Below, piece by piece: positions 43,119-52,701 of a stretch of 64,000 nt of DNA (positions are counted from its first letter, which is position 1; each line of letters begins with the position of its first letter). A model generated the notes under the pieces. It did not search any database and was not told the origin of the DNA. It saw only the letters and a program-made list of their open reading frames with translations. This stretch comes from Vibrio sp. qd031 (GTDB taxonomy: Bacteria; Pseudomonadota; Gammaproteobacteria; Enterobacterales; Vibrionaceae), in assembly GCF_002100145.1 (NCBI RefSeq), contig NZ_JXQD01000030.1, positions 1-64,000 on the forward strand. Reading direction: 5' to 3'. The position numbers were made by a program, and so were the translations under genes.

Positions 43119-43207
43119 CGGTATCCATCAATTGACTATTGAATTTGTGTGAGGCTAGAGTAAGCTGACAGCAATAATGACTCAAATTGATAGTAATAAT
43201 ACTTAAT

Positions 43208-44140
43208 ATGAATAGTATTGATAGTGTGGAATCTAGAAACTGGCGAAATGTTGATTTGAACCTCTTGATCGCGTTTCACTATTTGTTTAGCAGCCAATCT
43301 GTCTCTCTGGCTGCACAGCAAGCTCATGTGAGCCAATCGGCGATGAGTCACAACCTAGCAAAACTCAGAACGTTATTTGACGATCCTCTTTTCTATCGGC
43401 GCGGCCATCAAATGCTGCCAACAGAATACGCGGTCACGCTCGCCCCAAAGATCAAACATATTTTGAGCCACATTGACCAAGAGTTATCTCACAATCATCA
43501 ATTTATTCCGTCTCAATTTGATGGGCAGTTCAAAGTTGGGCTGACAGATTACGCGGAATGGCTATTCGCCCCAGCCATTTACGACCATCTGCGCCAACTC
43601 GCTCCTTCGGCACAAATCCTGTTTCATACTATCAATCGAGATAATTATCAGGCTTTGTTTGATAAACAACGTATTGACGCCGCGATAGTGGGATTCACCC
43701 CAGCGTCGACGGGCTTCCTGCGTCACACTTTGTACACTGAAGACCATGTTGTTTTGTTCGATTCGACGACCGTAGATCGCCAGCAGCTTGCTACTGCTAA
43801 AGGGTTTGCTCAACTTCCGCACGCATTGGTAAGTCCCGACGGTAGCGTAGCAACCAAAGTCGATACGATATTGAACGACCTTGGGCTGACTCGACAAGTA
43901 ACAACAACCTCTGCAAGCTTCATGTCTATCAGTCGAATGTTACAAGGTCGCAGCATCGTCGCTACACTACCTTCTCAGCTGGCCAAAGCCCTTCAACAGC
44001 ATAACCAGTTAAGTTACTGCAAGCCGCCCATAGAAATGGGTGGGTTTGACGTTTCTCTTATTTCGGAGCGGCACCAACACACCACACAAAAGGTACAATG
44101 GCTAACGGGTGAGCTATTAACGCTATTTAAAAAAAACTGA
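43208..44140 (+). CDS. LysR-family transcriptional regulator (chrA locus)
   Basis: 310 residues from ATG 43208; a TTG seven codons upstream is also in frame. HTH: NLLIAFHYLFSSQSVSLAAQQAHVSQSAMSHNLAKLRTLF. The effector domain resembles the NodD/LeuO-like clade (RVDDPLFYRRG-type motif DDPLFYRRGHQM). 89 bp from the divergent chrA start, so an oxyanion-related or unrelated signal could be read. Confidence 0.9.
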   Translation: MNSIDSVESRNWRNVDLNLLIAFHYLFSSQSVSLAAQQAHVSQSAMSHNLAKLRTLFDDPLFYRRGHQMLPTEYAVTLAPKIKHILSHIDQELSHNHQFIPSQFDGQFKVGLTDYAEWLFAPAIYDHLRQLAPSAQILFHTINRDNYQALFDKQRIDAAIVGFTPASTGFLRHTLYTEDHVVLFDSTTVDRQQLATAKGFAQLPHALVSPDGSVATKVDTILNDLGLTRQVTTTSASFMSISRMLQGRSIVATLPSQLAKALQQHNQLSYCKPPIEMGGFDVSLISERHQHTTQKVQWLTGELLTLFKKN

Positions 44141-44223
44141 CCCAATACTGAAACATTGCCCTTTTAGACTTAGCTGAAGTTTTTACACATTTTAGCTTTG
44201 AAAAATTATCAAGAGGTGCGAGG

Positions 44224-45024
44224 ATGAGCGAAATTGTTACCAGCATGTTGGAAGTTAGTGTAATGCCCATTCATTCTCCGTTGTTAGTTGTCGGTCATCG
44301 TGGACTTTCTGGTCACTATCCTGAAAATACCGCAAGCAGCATTAAAGCGGCTGCAGAAGAAGGACTCTCTTGGGTCGAAGTAGATGTCCAACCCACAAAA
44401 GAAGGTGCCTTGGTGGTCACGCATGATCACACCTTAGAGCGCTGCAGCAATGGAACAGGTCGTGTCGACGAACATACCTTGTTGGAATTATACGAGTTAG
44501 ACTTCGGGGTATGGAAAGGCCCTCAATTTGAAGGGGAGTCTATTTTAACCTTAGAAGCGTTACTGCATCTCGCCCAACAGTACGATTTAGGCATCAACTT
44601 AGAAATTAAACTGGATCGTTCTCAGCAGTCTGATGACACCATTAACAGTGTGGTAGATAACTTGCTTAGTACTCTTGAACATTGCGAATTTTCCAGCGAC
44701 AAAGTAGTGATATCGAGTTTCTGCCAAGCAGCACTTCGCGAAGTTCGTCGTCAGTCAAGCAGCGTGTGTATTGGTGTGTTAGCGGATCGGTTAGGTAAAG
44801 ATCATCTTCAGCTAATCGAAGAATTAGGTGCCTACAGCTGTCATTTGAATCATTTTTGGGTGACCGAAACTCAGATTTCAAAACTAAAAAAGCTAGGGGT
44901 TAAAGTTTGGTGTTACACCGTAAATAAACCGCACAAATTCAAACACCTAGATCAAGTTGATGGCATTTTTACAGACTACCCAGAACGCTTTGCAGGTATC
45001 ATATCAACCAAAGCAATTACCTGA
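44224..45024 (+). CDS. Glycerophosphodiester phosphodiesterase
   Basis: 266 residues. GDPD signatures: VVGHRGLSGHYPENTASS (His-Arg and Glu-Asn), VEVDVQPTKEGALVVTHDHTLERC (metal-binding EVD and HD), later LEIKLDRS (catalytic Glu/Lys) and WCYTVNK. AGAGGTGCGAGG precedes the ATG at 44224. Hydrolyses glycerophosphodiesters to glycerol-3-phosphate; no signal peptide, so cytoplasmic (UgpQ-like). Confidence 0.92.
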   Translation: MSEIVTSMLEVSVMPIHSPLLVVGHRGLSGHYPENTASSIKAAAEEGLSWVEVDVQPTKEGALVVTHDHTLERCSNGTGRVDEHTLLELYELDFGVWKGPQFEGESILTLEALLHLAQQYDLGINLEIKLDRSQQSDDTINSVVDNLLSTLEHCEFSSDKVVISSFCQAALREVRRQSSSVCIGVLADRLGKDHLQLIEELGAYSCHLNHFWVTETQISKLKKLGVKVWCYTVNKPHKFKHLDQVDGIFTDYPERFAGIISTKAIT

Positions 45025-45076
45025 TCACCCTTGCTCGTTAATTACTACGATTGGTATCAATGGCCGATAGCGCTAC

Positions 45077-45691
45077 CTAGGCGACGATATTTCTAAACGT
45101 AAAGTTGAGTCTCAACTGTTGCGCCACTTTCGTCTTTGGCAAGGCGTGCATCCAGTGATGTTGAATGGCGCCTGCCATCACTAGCAGGCTGCCAGATTCT
45201 AGCCAAAGCTCGTGTTTAGCACTTGTCTCCTTGTGTTTGAACACAAACTTTCTGCGTTGTCCTAAAGTGACGGAAGCAATTGTCGGCTCCTTACCCAAAG
45301 CGGCTTCGTTATCTTGATGCCATCCCATGTAGTCGTCGCCATTGCGATAGTAGTTACCCAACACACTGTTAAACTCTGTTCCGCACACAGACGATACAGC
45401 TTGTCGCATCATAGCAAGCGATGTAGGAAGCTCGCGCGGCTCTATAGTAAGACCTGAATATTGATAAGCGCGGCTTCCGTAACCACAAATTAGCCTAGGC
45501 TGATCTATCCATCGGCCAAATAACCGAATTTGCTTTTGTTGCCAATCCAATTGCTCAACACATTCGTTCGTCAACGCCTTAGCGCCAGTAGGCGAAATGA
45601 AATTAGGCAATACCGCAATGCTACACCGACTCTCATCATCAACCTGTTTCGGCAAGGTTAACCACGCTAACGGGCTGTTCAGGTTATACAT
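45077..45691 (-). CDS. AlkB-like 2-oxoglutarate/Fe(II) dioxygenase
   Basis: 204 residues. Iron ligands in GWHQDNE (His-x-Asp) and HHWMHALPK (His), with the 2OG-binding Arg in RLNFTFR. GYGSRAYQYSG is the nucleotide-recognition-lid-like segment and LGQRRKFVF the family strand. Repairs alkylated bases in DNA or RNA. Nine bases downstream of a GNAT gene, likely same operon. Confidence 0.92.
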   Translation of the reverse strand: MYNLNSPLAWLTLPKQVDDESRCSIAVLPNFISPTGAKALTNECVEQLDWQQKQIRLFGRWIDQPRLICGYGSRAYQYSGLTIEPRELPTSLAMMRQAVSSVCGTEFNSVLGNYYRNGDDYMGWHQDNEAALGKEPTIASVTLGQRRKFVFKHKETSAKHELWLESGSLLVMAGAIQHHWMHALPKTKVAQQLRLNFTFRNIVA

Positions 45692-45700
45692 TGTGGCTAA

Positions 45701-46240
45701 TTACCAAAGATTTGGGTCATCAAACGCTGCAACCGCCTTTAGGGTCATGCTCATGTCGGCGATATTCTCAGCAGCCAAGCTTTGCCCAAGCCACCCCATA
45801 GGGTGACTTAAGGGCTGAGGTGCAACAATCTTGTTGTTATCGATTTGCTCAAAGCCGACTTTTCCATAAAAATTAGGGTCCCCATACGTAAAGAGAAGCT
45901 CGACACCCTGTTCGGCCAATGCTGTGCGAGCAAATTGAATCAACGCCTGTCCCACACCTTGCCCTTGCGCCCTAGTAGCTACAGCAACAGGAGAAAGTAG
46001 ATACGCACTCTGTTGAGTCGAGGTTTCGAGCTTAGTCAAAATGATCGCGGCTTGTAATTCAGACTCTGTTGCGCCAAAAACTTCAACCAACGACGGTTCG
46101 GTGGTGCTGAGAATTGCGGCAACTAAACCGCTGACGACCTGCCCTTCTTCGGCACTTTCTGAGTCGGTAAAGGTCTCTAGAAATAGAGTTTTAAGTGATT
46201 CAATGTCTGGATGACTAATGTGAGAATAGTCCATACTCAC
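45701..46240 (-). CDS. GNAT-family N-acetyltransferase
   Basis: 179 residues. Acetyl-CoA loop in LLSPVAVATRAQGQGVGQALIQFAR (RAQGQGVG), and TYGDPNFYGKVGFEQI in the C-terminal half, typical of the YhbS-like subgroup. Transcribed with the downstream AlkB gene (9 bp). Acceptor unknown. Confidence 0.87.
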   Translation of the reverse strand: MSMDYSHISHPDIESLKTLFLETFTDSESAEEGQVVSGLVAAILSTTEPSLVEVFGATESELQAAIILTKLETSTQQSAYLLSPVAVATRAQGQGVGQALIQFARTALAEQGVELLFTYGDPNFYGKVGFEQIDNNKIVAPQPLSHPMGWLGQSLAAENIADMSMTLKAVAAFDDPNLW

Positions 46241-46272
46241 TCCTTAGTGGATTTGTTTCATTGATTATACTA

Positions 46273-47151
46273 TCAAAGAGAAAGTCTAGGCCGAATAAAG
46301 TCAATAAACGCGGTGATCCGTTTAGACAGTGTAGACGACTTATAGTACACCGCATTAACGCGCTCTCTGCCTGTATTACTGATAACGAAAGGGTGAAGTA
46401 AGCTCACCAGCCGACCCTGCTCGATGTCTTGGTTAACCATAAAACCCGATAAACACGCTATTCCATTGCCAGCTATTGCCAGTTGACGCAAGGTTTCACC
46501 ATTGCTCACCATCAATTTGGGCACAACCGTTTCCATTGGCAATGGCCATTGATTTAAGGTTTTACTCTCAGTAAAGCCGAGCAGTTTGTGCTGAGACAGA
46601 TCGCTTACCTGTTTTGGCACGCCGTTGATGTCCAAATAAGAGGGCGAGGCGACAATAAACAGTGGACTTTCGCCTAGCAACGTAGAGTAAAGCGTAGAAT
46701 CTTGCAATTGGCCGATGCGGATCGCAATATCGGTGCGTTTTTCCAGTAAATCGACAATACCTTCATTAGAGGTTAATTCTAATTCTATCTCGGGGTACGC
46801 CGCATTAAATTCGGCCACTAGAGGCACAAGTTGATGCAATACAAACGGGCTAGCAGCATCGACTCTTAAACGTCCTTTAGGCTGGTTTTTACGCTCAACG
46901 ATCTCTGCTTCTGCCTGCTCAAGGTACGACAGTCCTTGTCTAATTTGCGCGGCAAACTGTCGCCCTTCTTCAGTCAACTCTATGCGACGAGTGGTTCGAT
47001 TAAGCAAAGTAACCCCGAGCTGTTTTTCAATTTTACTGACGGTACGGGACACCTTGGCAACCTGAATATTTAACATCGACGCGGCGGCAGAAAACCCTCC
47101 ACTATCGATAACGGTTAGTAAGATATTCAGTTCATCTGAGCGTGTGCGCAT
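46273..47151 (-). CDS. LysR-family transcriptional regulator
   Basis: 292 residues. HTH near the start: NILLTVIDSGGFSAAASMLNIQVAKVSRTVSKIEKQLGVTLLNRTTRRIELTEEG. Effector domain resembles the CrgA group with 'PSYLDINGVP' and WPLP. Divergent from the L,D-transpeptidase gene across a 209-bp gap; target unknown. Confidence 0.9.
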   Translation of the reverse strand: MRTRSDELNILLTVIDSGGFSAAASMLNIQVAKVSRTVSKIEKQLGVTLLNRTTRRIELTEEGRQFAAQIRQGLSYLEQAEAEIVERKNQPKGRLRVDAASPFVLHQLVPLVAEFNAAYPEIELELTSNEGIVDLLEKRTDIAIRIGQLQDSTLYSTLLGESPLFIVASPSYLDINGVPKQVSDLSQHKLLGFTESKTLNQWPLPMETVVPKLMVSNGETLRQLAIAGNGIACLSGFMVNQDIEQGRLVSLLHPFVISNTGRERVNAVYYKSSTLSKRITAFIDFIRPRLSL

Positions 47152-47360
47152 CGCTATCCGCCTCGTTCATGGGTTGAGTTAGGTTTAACTTCAAATATAG
47201 CAATAATCGACGAGATCTAGTGCAATATTTAGCAACAATAATTTGATGGCACCAACTTTTTATGAACAGCGTACGTAAAAACAGTGCACAATTTCTTCAA
47301 AGCCGCTAAAATCTCGCCAATTATCCCGACACATATGAACACCGCGTTACCGCTACTATC

Positions 47361-47834
47361 ATGAAATTTTTGATTGCCTTTATTGCTCTATTCAGTCCAC
47401 TTGCCAACGCCAGCGTTGACCTCGTCAAAGTGGTTAAATCGCAAAACCGTATGTTTCTTATTTACGATGGGCAAGTCGTCAAAGAGTATCATGTAGCGTT
47501 TGGTCAAAACCCTAAAGGCCATAAACAAGAGGCCGGCGATCAACGCACTCCCGAGGGTAATTACACCTTAGATTTTAAGAAAGAAGACTCCGAATTTTAC
47601 CGAGCAATGCGCATCTCCTATCCAAACAATTACGATAAGATCATTGCTAAAAATAGAGGGGTGTCACCAGGTGGACACATCATGGTGCATGGACAAAAAA
47701 ATGGTTTTGAACATTTAGAGTCATTTACTCAAACTGCAAATTGGACCGACGGTTGCATCGCACTTACTAATCGTGAAATGGATGAGTTTATGGGGCTAGT
47801 GACTATTGGTACCCCTATTGAAATTCGTTGGTAA
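47361..47834 (+). CDS. L,D-transpeptidase (YkuD fold, YafK-like)
   Basis: 157 residues with signal peptide (MKFLIAFIALFSPLANA). Catalytic motif: IMVHGQKNG with His110 and WTDGCIALTN with Cys132; the usual SHGC is TDGC here, as in YafK/DpaA-like proteins. Acts in the periplasm on peptidoglycan or its bound lipoprotein; DpaA-type enzymes detach Lpp. Preceded by a 209-bp region shared with a LysR gene. Confidence 0.9.
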   Translation: MKFLIAFIALFSPLANASVDLVKVVKSQNRMFLIYDGQVVKEYHVAFGQNPKGHKQEAGDQRTPEGNYTLDFKKEDSEFYRAMRISYPNNYDKIIAKNRGVSPGGHIMVHGQKNGFEHLESFTQTANWTDGCIALTNREMDEFMGLVTIGTPIEIRW

Positions 47835-47992
47835 TTCTTTCTTAACCGGTGACATTTGGCCCAAAAAAGAAGGCCAGCCTAAGCTGACCAATATTTGTCG
47901 TGCGACCGCACAAATGCCTTTAACTTTTAGACAGTAAGTGGTCGTAAATCATCCCTGTTTGCTTAATATCGGCGTCACAGGGACCCAGCGAA

Positions 47993-49648
47993 CTATCGCA
48001 GATCCTTACGCAGAATCTTACCTACCACCGATTTTGGCAACTCATCACGAAACTCCACTTCCTTTGGCACTTTGTAGTTGGTTAGGTGCTTCTTGCAGTG
48101 CTTACGCACTTCCTCAACGCTGATTGGCTGATTGGTCACTACGACAAGTTTTACGCGCTCCCCTGTTACGTCATCGCTCACGCCAATAGCACCGGCTTCA
48201 ACAATGTTTGGATGCAACGTAGCAACGGATTCGACTTCACTTGGGAAAACATTAAAGCCCGATACCAAGATCATGTCTTTCTTGCGGTCCTCGATATAAA
48301 AGAACCCGTCTTCATCCATACGACCGATATCACCTGAGCTAAACCAGCCGTCCTCAGTCAATACCTGCTTTGTCTCTGCTTCTTGATTCCAATACCCCTG
48401 CATCACTTGGTCACCACGAATCTGGATCTCGCCAATGCCCCCCAGTGGCATAGGAACCCCTGAATCATCGACAATTCTGAGCTCGGTACTTGGAAGCGGA
48501 ACGCCAATGGACGGCTTAAAGTGCTGCTGAGTGTGAATACCACCTGCTACAACAGGGGAGCATTCTGTCAGACCATAGCCTTCTACCACCGTCATTCCTG
48601 TTATCGATTGCCACTCTTCTGCAACATGTTGCTGCGTCGCCATACCACCAGCAATGGTTAAATTGGCACTGCTAAAATCTAGTTTTTTGAACCCTTCGTG
48701 ACGATTGAGTCCATTAAGCAGAGTGTTTAAACCAAAAAACGTAGTAAATGGGTAGCGGCTCAGATCTTTCACAAACGCGTCCAAATCACGAGGATTGGTA
48801 ATCAGTAAGTTGGTTGCACCCATGTGCATCATCAGCATCATGCTGACTGAGTTAGCAAAAATATGATAAAGAGGAAGTGGCGTAACCACATGTTCTTTGT
48901 CGCGCAACGTACGTGGAGAAAAGTGCGCATCGACTTGCAAGACATTGGCAACAATATTGCGGTGAGTTAAAACTGCACCTTTTGCCACACCGGTCGTTCC
49001 ACCAGTGTACTGCAGGTAGGCTATGTCATCACCCGACAGTTCTGGCGCATCAAACGGCAGCTTTTTACCGTTAGTGATCACTTTTTTCAGTGAGATCGCA
49101 TTGGGTAGGTGATAAGCAGGCACCATCTTTTTAATGTATTTGACGGCAAAGTTCACTAACGTACGCTTGTAGGGTGCAAGTTCATCACCGATGTGGGTGA
49201 GTATTACGTGTCGTAAACTGGTTTTACTGATCACTTTTTGTAAATTGTTGCCAAAGTTAGTCACTGCAACAATGGCACTGGCACCAGAGTCGCGCAATTG
49301 ATGCTGTAGCTCTGTTGGCGTATATAGAGGATTCACATTGACAATCACTAAGCCTGCTTTTAATGCACCAATCAAACAGATTGGGTATTGCAGCAAGTTT
49401 GGCATCATCAATGCTATTCGCTCACCTTTTTTCATGCCCAATTCATTTTGCATATAGGCAGCAAATGCGTCACTCTTTTCGTTTAGCTCTTTGTAAGTCA
49501 AACTCTGCCCCATATTGACGAAGGCAGGCTTATCTGGATAGGTTTCAAAACTACGATCGAACATCGACAGCGCATTGGGGTATTTGTCTGCGTCGATCAT
49601 TGCAGGGACATCTTTCGGGTAACTTTTCAGCCAGAGTTGTTCGATCAT
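47993..49648 (-). CDS. fadD: Long-chain fatty acid CoA ligase (FadD)
   Basis: 551 residues from ATG 49648 (MIEQLWLKSYPKDVP), typical N terminus; the frame extends 12 codons further. AMP-binding motifs: YTGGTTGVAKGAVLTHRN (P-loop), VEGYGLTECSPV, WFSSGDIGRMDEDGFFYIEDRKKDMI (A8-like), and C-terminal KSVVGKILRK with catalytic Lys. Activates fatty acids for beta-oxidation. Single gene; no FadR-like site was identified by eye. Confidence 0.93.
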   Translation of the reverse strand: MIEQLWLKSYPKDVPAMIDADKYPNALSMFDRSFETYPDKPAFVNMGQSLTYKELNEKSDAFAAYMQNELGMKKGERIALMMPNLLQYPICLIGALKAGLVIVNVNPLYTPTELQHQLRDSGASAIVAVTNFGNNLQKVISKTSLRHVILTHIGDELAPYKRTLVNFAVKYIKKMVPAYHLPNAISLKKVITNGKKLPFDAPELSGDDIAYLQYTGGTTGVAKGAVLTHRNIVANVLQVDAHFSPRTLRDKEHVVTPLPLYHIFANSVSMMLMMHMGATNLLITNPRDLDAFVKDLSRYPFTTFFGLNTLLNGLNRHEGFKKLDFSSANLTIAGGMATQQHVAEEWQSITGMTVVEGYGLTECSPVVAGGIHTQQHFKPSIGVPLPSTELRIVDDSGVPMPLGGIGEIQIRGDQVMQGYWNQEAETKQVLTEDGWFSSGDIGRMDEDGFFYIEDRKKDMILVSGFNVFPSEVESVATLHPNIVEAGAIGVSDDVTGERVKLVVVTNQPISVEEVRKHCKKHLTNYKVPKEVEFRDELPKSVVGKILRKDLR

Positions 49649-49898
49649 GTATATTCCAAAACAAGTAGTCATTTTTTCGAGCAATAGAATACTCTATATC
49701 TAGGTAGATCGACCTCAAATGACCGAAAAATTGCGATCAATTGCTAGTTTTACACGCACATTGTGCAACTTTCATCCAGCGACCTACTGCAGTAAGTCGC
49801 ACCGCTGCCGTCTATTAACCTCCACACTTTCAGCGACTATGGACAATATGCAATGCCACCGCTATCGTAAACAAAACCGTTACTAACCTTGGATCTAG

Positions 49899-50723
49899 AT
49901 GAAAGACTACAATGCGTTACAAGTTTTTTTGATACTGATGCAAACCCATTCAACGAAACGAACGGCGCAGCGACTAGGTCGCTCTCAATCATACGTCTCC
50001 AAAGTACTGGCTCAACTCAGAGAGAGTTTGGACGATCAGCTTTTTATCAGAAGCGCAGACGGCCTATTGCCAACAACCTACGCTAAGAATATAGCGCCTA
50101 AGTTGCAGGAAGCGTTTGATCAAATTGGCGTTGCTCTATCGCCGGAAGTCTTCGACCCTAAACAGGTAAATAAAGTCACATTGCACATTGTAGACATTTA
50201 CCTCACCCAGATCGGTAAAAAGCTCATTCAAGCGATTCGAGCCCAAACCGATGCGATTATAGAGATTAGAACCTGGACAAATGTCACCGAATCTCTTATC
50301 GAGCAGGGAGACGTTGATATGGGCTTACACATTTTAGGGGACAAGCCACAAAGCATTTATCAAAAGCGACTGCACAGTGGCGTTGGAGTCTTTGACGGCA
50401 ATCGCTCAGGCGAATACGTAAAGTACATCGTCAACGCCGTAAACGACTACCGAAATCACTACAAAACGATTGATCCTAGCATTGAAGCAACATTGATCAT
50501 TGATAACCACCATTTAATGACTCAATTACTCGATAACTGTTTTACCCTTCGCTACCAGCCCACAATTGACGATGTCGATGGTGTAAAACTGTCGCTCGAT
50601 GTTGCACTTATCATGAAATCCACCAAGCGACAGTCACCCAAAAGCCTCTGGCTAATGAGCATAATCGAGCCGCTGGTGCTCGACTACATTAAAGATTGGA
50701 ACGAGAAAGACGGCTTTTCTTAG
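49899..50723 (+). CDS. LysR-like regulator beside the alpha-glucoside locus
   Basis: 274 residues. HTH: ALQVFLILMQTHSTKRTAQRLGRSQSYVSKVLAQLRESL, and DDQLFIRSADGLLPT, as in LysR proteins. The effector domain is short and poorly conserved. The last 4 bp overlap the 3' end of the convergent GH13 gene (50720). Proximity suggests regulation of the glucosidase/ABC genes, but it is not between the divergent GH13 and aglE promoters, so this is tentative. Confidence 0.82.
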   Translation: MKDYNALQVFLILMQTHSTKRTAQRLGRSQSYVSKVLAQLRESLDDQLFIRSADGLLPTTYAKNIAPKLQEAFDQIGVALSPEVFDPKQVNKVTLHIVDIYLTQIGKKLIQAIRAQTDAIIEIRTWTNVTESLIEQGDVDMGLHILGDKPQSIYQKRLHSGVGVFDGNRSGEYVKYIVNAVNDYRNHYKTIDPSIEATLIIDNHHLMTQLLDNCFTLRYQPTIDDVDGVKLSLDVALIMKSTKRQSPKSLWLMSIIEPLVLDYIKDWNEKDGFS

Positions 50724-52429
50724 TCGCCACTTTTCAGTTCAATCACCAGTGCTTGATAGGGTTGCAGCGTTATCGATGCTAAACTGGTCGGGTCGAGGTC
50801 ATAGTTATTTAACACAACCGACCCAAGTTCGCCCTGATATTGCCTCTCAACGGTATCTTCACTGAAGTTTGCAATGACCAAAAGCTGCTTACCATGAAAA
50901 CAACGTAAATAGGCGTACACATCGCTGTCATTCGGGTCAAGCAAGGTGTAACGTCCATACACAATCACATCACCATATTGGCCGCTTTTACGTAACTCAA
51001 TCAATTTGCGGTAGTGATGGTAGATAGAATCTTGGTCACCTACGGCTTGTTGGGCATTAATGGTCGAATAGTTATCGTTGAGTGGAAGCCAAGGCTGACC
51101 ATCGGTGAACCCCGCATGCTCAGAGTCTTGCCACTGCATAGGCACGCGCGCGTGATCACGTGAATAACGATTAAGAAAGTCGAGTGCATCTTGCGGTTTT
51201 ACCCCTTTATCCATAAGTTTTTGATAATGGAACTTCGCCATTAAATCGTTAAACTCATCGATAGAGGTAAATTGTTTGTTGGTCATGCCTATCTCTTCAC
51301 CTTGATAGACATAGGGTGTACCACTCATCATGTGGAGCACTGTCCCCAACATTTTAGCGCTTATAACGCGATACTGTTCGTTATCGTTACCGTAACGGCT
51401 GACCGTTCGAGGTTGGTCATGGTTGCTCCAGTAGACCGAGTTCCAGCCTTTTTGGTAAAGGTCAATTTGCCAGCGGCTCATGATCTCTTTGTACTGAACG
51501 AGATCGAAAGGCTTAGCGACAGCGTTGTGTTCTTCACGATCAATACTCACGTGTTCAAACTGAAATATCATGCTGATTTCTTTGCGATCAGGATGCGAAT
51601 AATAACGACCATCTAACGTGGTAGTAAAGGGGGTTTCCCCCACGGTCAGGACATTATAATCTTGCAACACCCGCTGGTTCATTTCACGCAGGTATTGATG
51701 ACAAAGATCGTTATTAGCCCAGTGCTCCCAACCCGCGACACCGGAGTCAAAAATTGTCGCGTCGGGGAAATCGGCAGGTTTACCGATCATATTGATGGTG
51801 TCCATTCGAAAACCACCTACGCCTTTATCCAACCAAAATCGCATCATTTGATAAATGGCTTCTCTTACTTCTGGGTTTGCCCAGTTAAGATCAGGCTGCT
51901 TATTGGAGAAAAGGTGCAGATAATACTGACCAGAATCTTCATCAAAGGTCCATGCTTTGGGTTTAAAGAAGGATTCCCAATTGTTAGGCTCGCTACCATC
52001 TTCCTTAGGATCTTTCCAGATATACCAGTCGCGCTTCGGGTTATCCATACTGCTTTGGGATTCTATAAACCAAGGGTGCTCGTCCGAGGTATGGTTTGCC
52101 ACTAGATCCATAACAATTTTTATTCCGCGCGCATTGGCTTGTGCGATCAGTTCATCCATATCTTGCATTGTGCCAAACTCTGGAGAGATCGCTAAATAAT
52201 CGGAAATATCATATCCATTATCGTCCATTGGGGACTGATACACAGGGCTCAGCCAAATGACATCCGCACCGAGCTGAGCAATATAGTCTAACTTTTGAAT
52301 GATTCCTCTCAAATCACCTACACCGTCACCATTACTGTCATTAAAACTGCGCGGATAAATTTGATACACCACGGAGTTATGCCACCACTTCCTCATAACT
52401 TGTTGTTTTGTAGTAATTAGCTCGCTCAT
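50720..52429 (-). CDS. GH13 alpha-glucosidase (oligo-1,6-glucosidase/AglA-like)
   Basis: 569 residues from ATG 52429 (AGTAGG seven bases upstream); MRKWW 11 codons later is an alternative. GH13 motifs: VVYQIYPRSFNDSNGDGVGDL, DLVANHTSDEH, GGFRMDTINM (nucleophile Asp ~210), VGETP (acid/base Glu ~265), SNHDQPR (third Asp ~345). No signal peptide: intracellular hydrolysis of imported alpha-glucosides. Divergent from the aglE-like gene, forming one utilisation locus. Confidence 0.92.
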   Translation of the reverse strand: MSELITTKQQVMRKWWHNSVVYQIYPRSFNDSNGDGVGDLRGIIQKLDYIAQLGADVIWLSPVYQSPMDDNGYDISDYLAISPEFGTMQDMDELIAQANARGIKIVMDLVANHTSDEHPWFIESQSSMDNPKRDWYIWKDPKEDGSEPNNWESFFKPKAWTFDEDSGQYYLHLFSNKQPDLNWANPEVREAIYQMMRFWLDKGVGGFRMDTINMIGKPADFPDATIFDSGVAGWEHWANNDLCHQYLREMNQRVLQDYNVLTVGETPFTTTLDGRYYSHPDRKEISMIFQFEHVSIDREEHNAVAKPFDLVQYKEIMSRWQIDLYQKGWNSVYWSNHDQPRTVSRYGNDNEQYRVISAKMLGTVLHMMSGTPYVYQGEEIGMTNKQFTSIDEFNDLMAKFHYQKLMDKGVKPQDALDFLNRYSRDHARVPMQWQDSEHAGFTDGQPWLPLNDNYSTINAQQAVGDQDSIYHHYRKLIELRKSGQYGDVIVYGRYTLLDPNDSDVYAYLRCFHGKQLLVIANFSEDTVERQYQGELGSVVLNNYDLDPTSLASITLQPYQALVIELKSGD

Positions 52430-52701
52430 ACGTGACCTACTGTGCATTGAGAATATGCGCTTTAGTCTAGCGTTTTAAAACGTAGCTGTAACAAAGGTTG
52501 GTCACCAAACGTGCGGAAAATTGACTATCATCAAATTTATTGTTTGTTTTTCAGCCAAAAAGCGAGATCGCGCACACATCGGTACTTTTTGCACAGCAAA
52601 CTTTTTACAGGGGTATATGGTTATTGGGGAAGTATATAATTAAGCAAATCAGAAGTTTGCATTCCTAGCACTTATGTAACATCACTTACATGGAGTTGAC
52701 G

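Noticed and set aside
51662..52105. 147-codon plus-strand frame in the GH13 gene
   Set aside because: Antisense shadow; the GH13 motifs establish the true strand.
52635..52640. TATAAT as aglE -10 box
   Set aside because: No acceptable -35 at 16-18 bp; promoter not assigned.
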